DNA of 17,975 nt from JBGSKY01 sp041740995 (GTDB lineage: Bacteria > Planctomycetota > Planctomycetia > Pirellulales > Pirellulaceae): the NCBI GenBank assembly GCA_041740995.1, contig JBGSKY010000310.1, positions 1 to 17,975 on the forward strand, given 5' to 3'. A program made the translations under genes and the position numbers. Shown here piece after piece: positions 16,080 to 17,975 of the stretch (position 1 is its first letter; each line of letters opens with the position of its first letter). A model generated the notes under the pieces. That model worked only from the letters and a program-made list of their open reading frames with translations, ran no database searches and was not told the DNA's origin.

Positions 16080-16444
16080 ACCTCTGCGGCTACCGATCTC
16101 CTTTGACGCTCCCAGCTCGTAATGCCAACTTAGGTCGATCGAGCTTGCTGCTGCGAATCGTGTCGGCCCAATAGCCCGTTTTCGTCACATGCCAACGCCG
16201 CAAGCTGGTCTCGTCGTAAATCGCGATCAAAGCAGTAAATTTTTAGCGATGACGGATTTTAAACACGCTAGCCCATGCGGCGTTCTCAAAATCGCAGATC
16301 GCCGATGATTCCAGCGAGTGCTTCTCAGGATCTAAATTTTCAAACGCAAAGCTACCCCCCGAAAATAGCGGTTTGCCTGTCTAGCCGTCGGGACTGGCGA
16401 CTCTTTGAAAACTGGGAGCAGATCTCTAGCTTTGCAATCGACGA
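16080..16444. other. Gene-free stretch with protein-like, phase-broken sequence (possible dispersed repeat)
   Basis: On the minus strand, one phase reads GGSFAFENLDPEKHSLESS, then CDFENAAWASVFKIRHR and a stop. The same phase resumes as ALIAIYDETSLRRWHVTK and YWADTIRSSKLDRPKLALRA, ending at a stop in GTAGCCGCA (16085-16093), which also occurs in the 16-bp direct repeats. No start codon or ribosome-binding site fits these stretches. It may be the decayed 5' part of the S1/P1 gene, or an unrelated intergenic repeat. Confidence 0.3.
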
Positions 16445-17443
16445 TTATTCTTTTTCGAAGGCGGAGTCGAAGGCGCGGCCGCTGGGGGCGAAATCCATTC
16501 GCTTGACGAATGCGGCAGCTTCGGCGGCACCGAACTTTCGCTCCATGCCGCTATCTTCCCACTCGACACTCAGTGGACCTTGGTAATCAATTGCATTCAA
16601 GGCACGGATGATCTCTTCGAAGTTGACGTTGCCGCGGCCCGGCGAACGGAAGTCCCAGCCGCGACGTGGATCACCAAAATTGAGATGACTGCTCAAGATT
16701 CCCGTTCGACCGTTTAACGTCGTGGCAGCGTCTTTGATATGCACGTGATAAATTCGGTCAGGAAACATCCGAATGAATTCAACCGGATCGATACCCTGCC
16801 AAATCAAATGGCTTGGATCAAAATTGAATCCAAACTCAGGTCGATGATCTAGCGCTTCAAGAGCCTTTTGGGCCGAATAAATATCAAACGCAATTTCAGT
16901 CGGATGAACCTCTAATGCGAAACGAACACCGCATTCAGCAAACACATCTAGAATCGGATTGAATCGATCGGCAAGCAAAGCGTATCCATCGTCAATCATT
17001 TTTTGTGGCACAGGAGGGAATGAATAATTTAAGTGCCAAATGCTTGAACCAGTAAACCCATTGACCACTTCTACGCCAAATTTTTTGGCCGCGCGGGCGG
17101 TATCTTTCAGCTCTTCACAAGCTCGCTGATTCACTTTTTTCGGATCGCCATCACCCCAAACATGCGGTGGTAAAATTGCCTTGTGTCGCGAATCAATCGT
17201 ATCCAGAACGGCTTGACCGACCAAGTGAGCACTGATTGCGTGGCATTGCAGGCCATTGGTGTCTAGCAGTTCGCGATGCTTCTGACAATAGCTGGCATCT
17301 TTGAGCGCTTTTTGTACGTCGAAATGATCGCCCCAACAGGCCAATTCAATTCCGTCATAGCCAAACTCGCTGACCAGTCCAACCATCTCTTGAATTCCAA
17401 GGTCAGCCCATTGGCCAGTAAATAATGTAACAGGTCGCGACAT
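16445..17443 (-). CDS. Sugar phosphate isomerase/epimerase family protein (xylose isomerase-like TIM barrel)
   Basis: The 332-residue protein fits the AP-endonuclease-2/xylose-isomerase-like TIM barrel superfamily, which isomerises or epimerises sugars and cyclitols with a divalent metal. Visible barrel strands and metal-site residues are FGYDGIELACWGDH (27-40), FALEVHPTE with Glu178, FGFNFDPSHL with Asp209 and His212, IYHVHIKDA with His235, and GPLSVEWED with Glu294. Length is slightly above the family norm of 270-300. ATG 17443 has GGAG about 10 nt upstream. There is no signal peptide, so it is cytoplasmic. The next gene is divergent, and the neighbouring nuclease relic is unrelated. The exact substrate cannot be assigned; many family members in planctomycetes lie in sugar catabolic clusters, but none is visible here. 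Confidence 0.88.
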   Translation of the reverse strand: MSRPVTLFTGQWADLGIQEMVGLVSEFGYDGIELACWGDHFDVQKALKDASYCQKHRELLDTNGLQCHAISAHLVGQAVLDTIDSRHKAILPPHVWGDGDPKKVNQRACEELKDTARAAKKFGVEVVNGFTGSSIWHLNYSFPPVPQKMIDDGYALLADRFNPILDVFAECGVRFALEVHPTEIAFDIYSAQKALEALDHRPEFGFNFDPSHLIWQGIDPVEFIRMFPDRIYHVHIKDAATTLNGRTGILSSHLNFGDPRRGWDFRSPGRGNVNFEEIIRALNAIDYQGPLSVEWEDSGMERKFGAAEAAAFVKRMDFAPSGRAFDSAFEKE

Positions 17444-17645
17444 TTCGAGAGGACTCCGATTTATAGTTGCTGGATGTAAATTGAACGCGAAAATTAGTCG
17501 GAATAGTATCGTGCGATGAACGCCTCATCGGACGGCTACAATGAGCTCTAATTCCGCAGTTTCACCGATAAGCTTTGTTATTTCGACGCTTTTCAATGCA
17601 TCCAAGATAACCTCGTCGCCCATTCCTGCCAATTACGCTAGCGAC

Positions 17646-17975
17646 ATGCAACTACAAAGTTCGCTCCTTGACGCGATTCTGACTACGTTCCTGGTGGGAA
17701 GCATCTCTGCATCATTGGCGGTGATTTGCGGAGCGCTCGTCAGCTTATCTTGCTTGATGATGGGCGGTCGAATTGGTCATGTTTTACTCGGATTGTCAGG
17801 TGCATTTCTGTTCGTGCCAACCTACGCTCTTGCCGGTGCATTCAGCGATGGCGGAAACGTAAATTTCTGGGGATCGATCAGCCCCGTAGCCACTGCCCAA
17901 AACCAAAGATATGCGATCGTTGCAGTCGCTTGGATTCACACGGTCGCCAAACTGCCTTTGGCAGTCCTAATATTT
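17646..17975 (+). CDS. Binding-protein-dependent ABC transporter permease, N-terminal part (3' truncated by window edge)
   Basis: The frame runs off the right edge. From ATG 17646 it begins MQLQSSLLDAILTTFLVGSI, a short cytoplasmic end followed by a transmembrane segment. A second hydrophobic segment, HVLLGLSGAFLFVPTYALAG, and then AVAWIHTVAKLPLAVLIF follow. The pattern L(F)xP-Y-x-A near the second helix and AWIH...K-P further on resembles ABC permeases of the FbpB/ThiP-like ferric iron and thiamine type. Assignment rests on this partial sequence. An in-frame ATG at 17541 would add 35 serine-rich residues without hydrophobic character, so I prefer 17646; neither has a good Shine-Dalgarno. It diverges from the TIM-barrel gene. 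Confidence 0.65.
   Translation, partial: MQLQSSLLDAILTTFLVGSISASLAVICGALVSLSCLMMGGRIGHVLLGLSGAFLFVPTYALAGAFSDGGNVNFWGSISPVATAQNQRYAIVAVAWIHTVAKLPLAVLIF

Overview
The window looks like a chromosomal segment of a planctomycete, most likely of the Pirellulaceae (Rhodopirellula-like). The grounds are a large ATPase carrying two DUF4332-type helix-hairpin-helix domains, a long TolC-like lipoprotein, a cyclophilin with a PEP-CTERM tail, a signal peptidase I-like protein with a zinc ribbon, frequent non-ATG starts, short mixed-strand transcription units, and decayed integrase and phage-type gene relics. The placement is inference from gene content; no phylogenetic marker (rRNA) is present.

Layout. 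1-720: tail of an unknown gene, a rho-independent terminator, then a gene-free stretch with a cluster of short stem-loops, two of which share a TGAATCAG tail. 721-6353: two convergent large genes, the P-loop/coiled-coil/DUF4332 protein (+) and a TolC-family outer-membrane lipoprotein (-). 6715-8432: a translationally coupled pair, gluQ (tRNA-Asp queuosine glutamylation) and bioD (dethiobiotin synthetase). 8469-10193: glnS on the opposite strand. 10373-11758: the signal peptidase I-like protein with a large insertion; its stop codon overlaps that of a convergent ABC-2 permease of the polysaccharide-export type (11755-12654), whose ATPase is not in the window.

12793-14554 is a decayed block. 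It begins with a CAT-anticodon tRNA and continues with a degenerate tyrosine-recombinase C-terminus, a small unrecognised ORF, a fragment resembling a large-terminase C-terminus, and a truncated HNH endonuclease. Two copies of a perfect 16-bp direct repeat bracket the last three. It reads as the scar of an integrative element or prophage that entered beside the tRNA.

14702-15394 encodes an exported cyclophilin-type prolyl isomerase ending in a PEP-CTERM sorting signal. 15450-16079 is the C-terminal part of an S1/P1 nuclease that has lost its N-terminus and may be frameshifted. It is followed by about 365 bp of protein-like but phase-broken sequence that may be a dispersed repeat. 16445-17443 encodes a sugar phosphate isomerase/epimerase-type TIM barrel, and the window ends inside a binding-protein-dependent ABC transporter permease.

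Most genes are housekeeping or envelope functions with no single pathway linking them. No complete defence or mobile system is present. The items most worth following are the relic block beside the tRNA, the architectures of the ATPase and the signal peptidase, and the repeat-like sequences.
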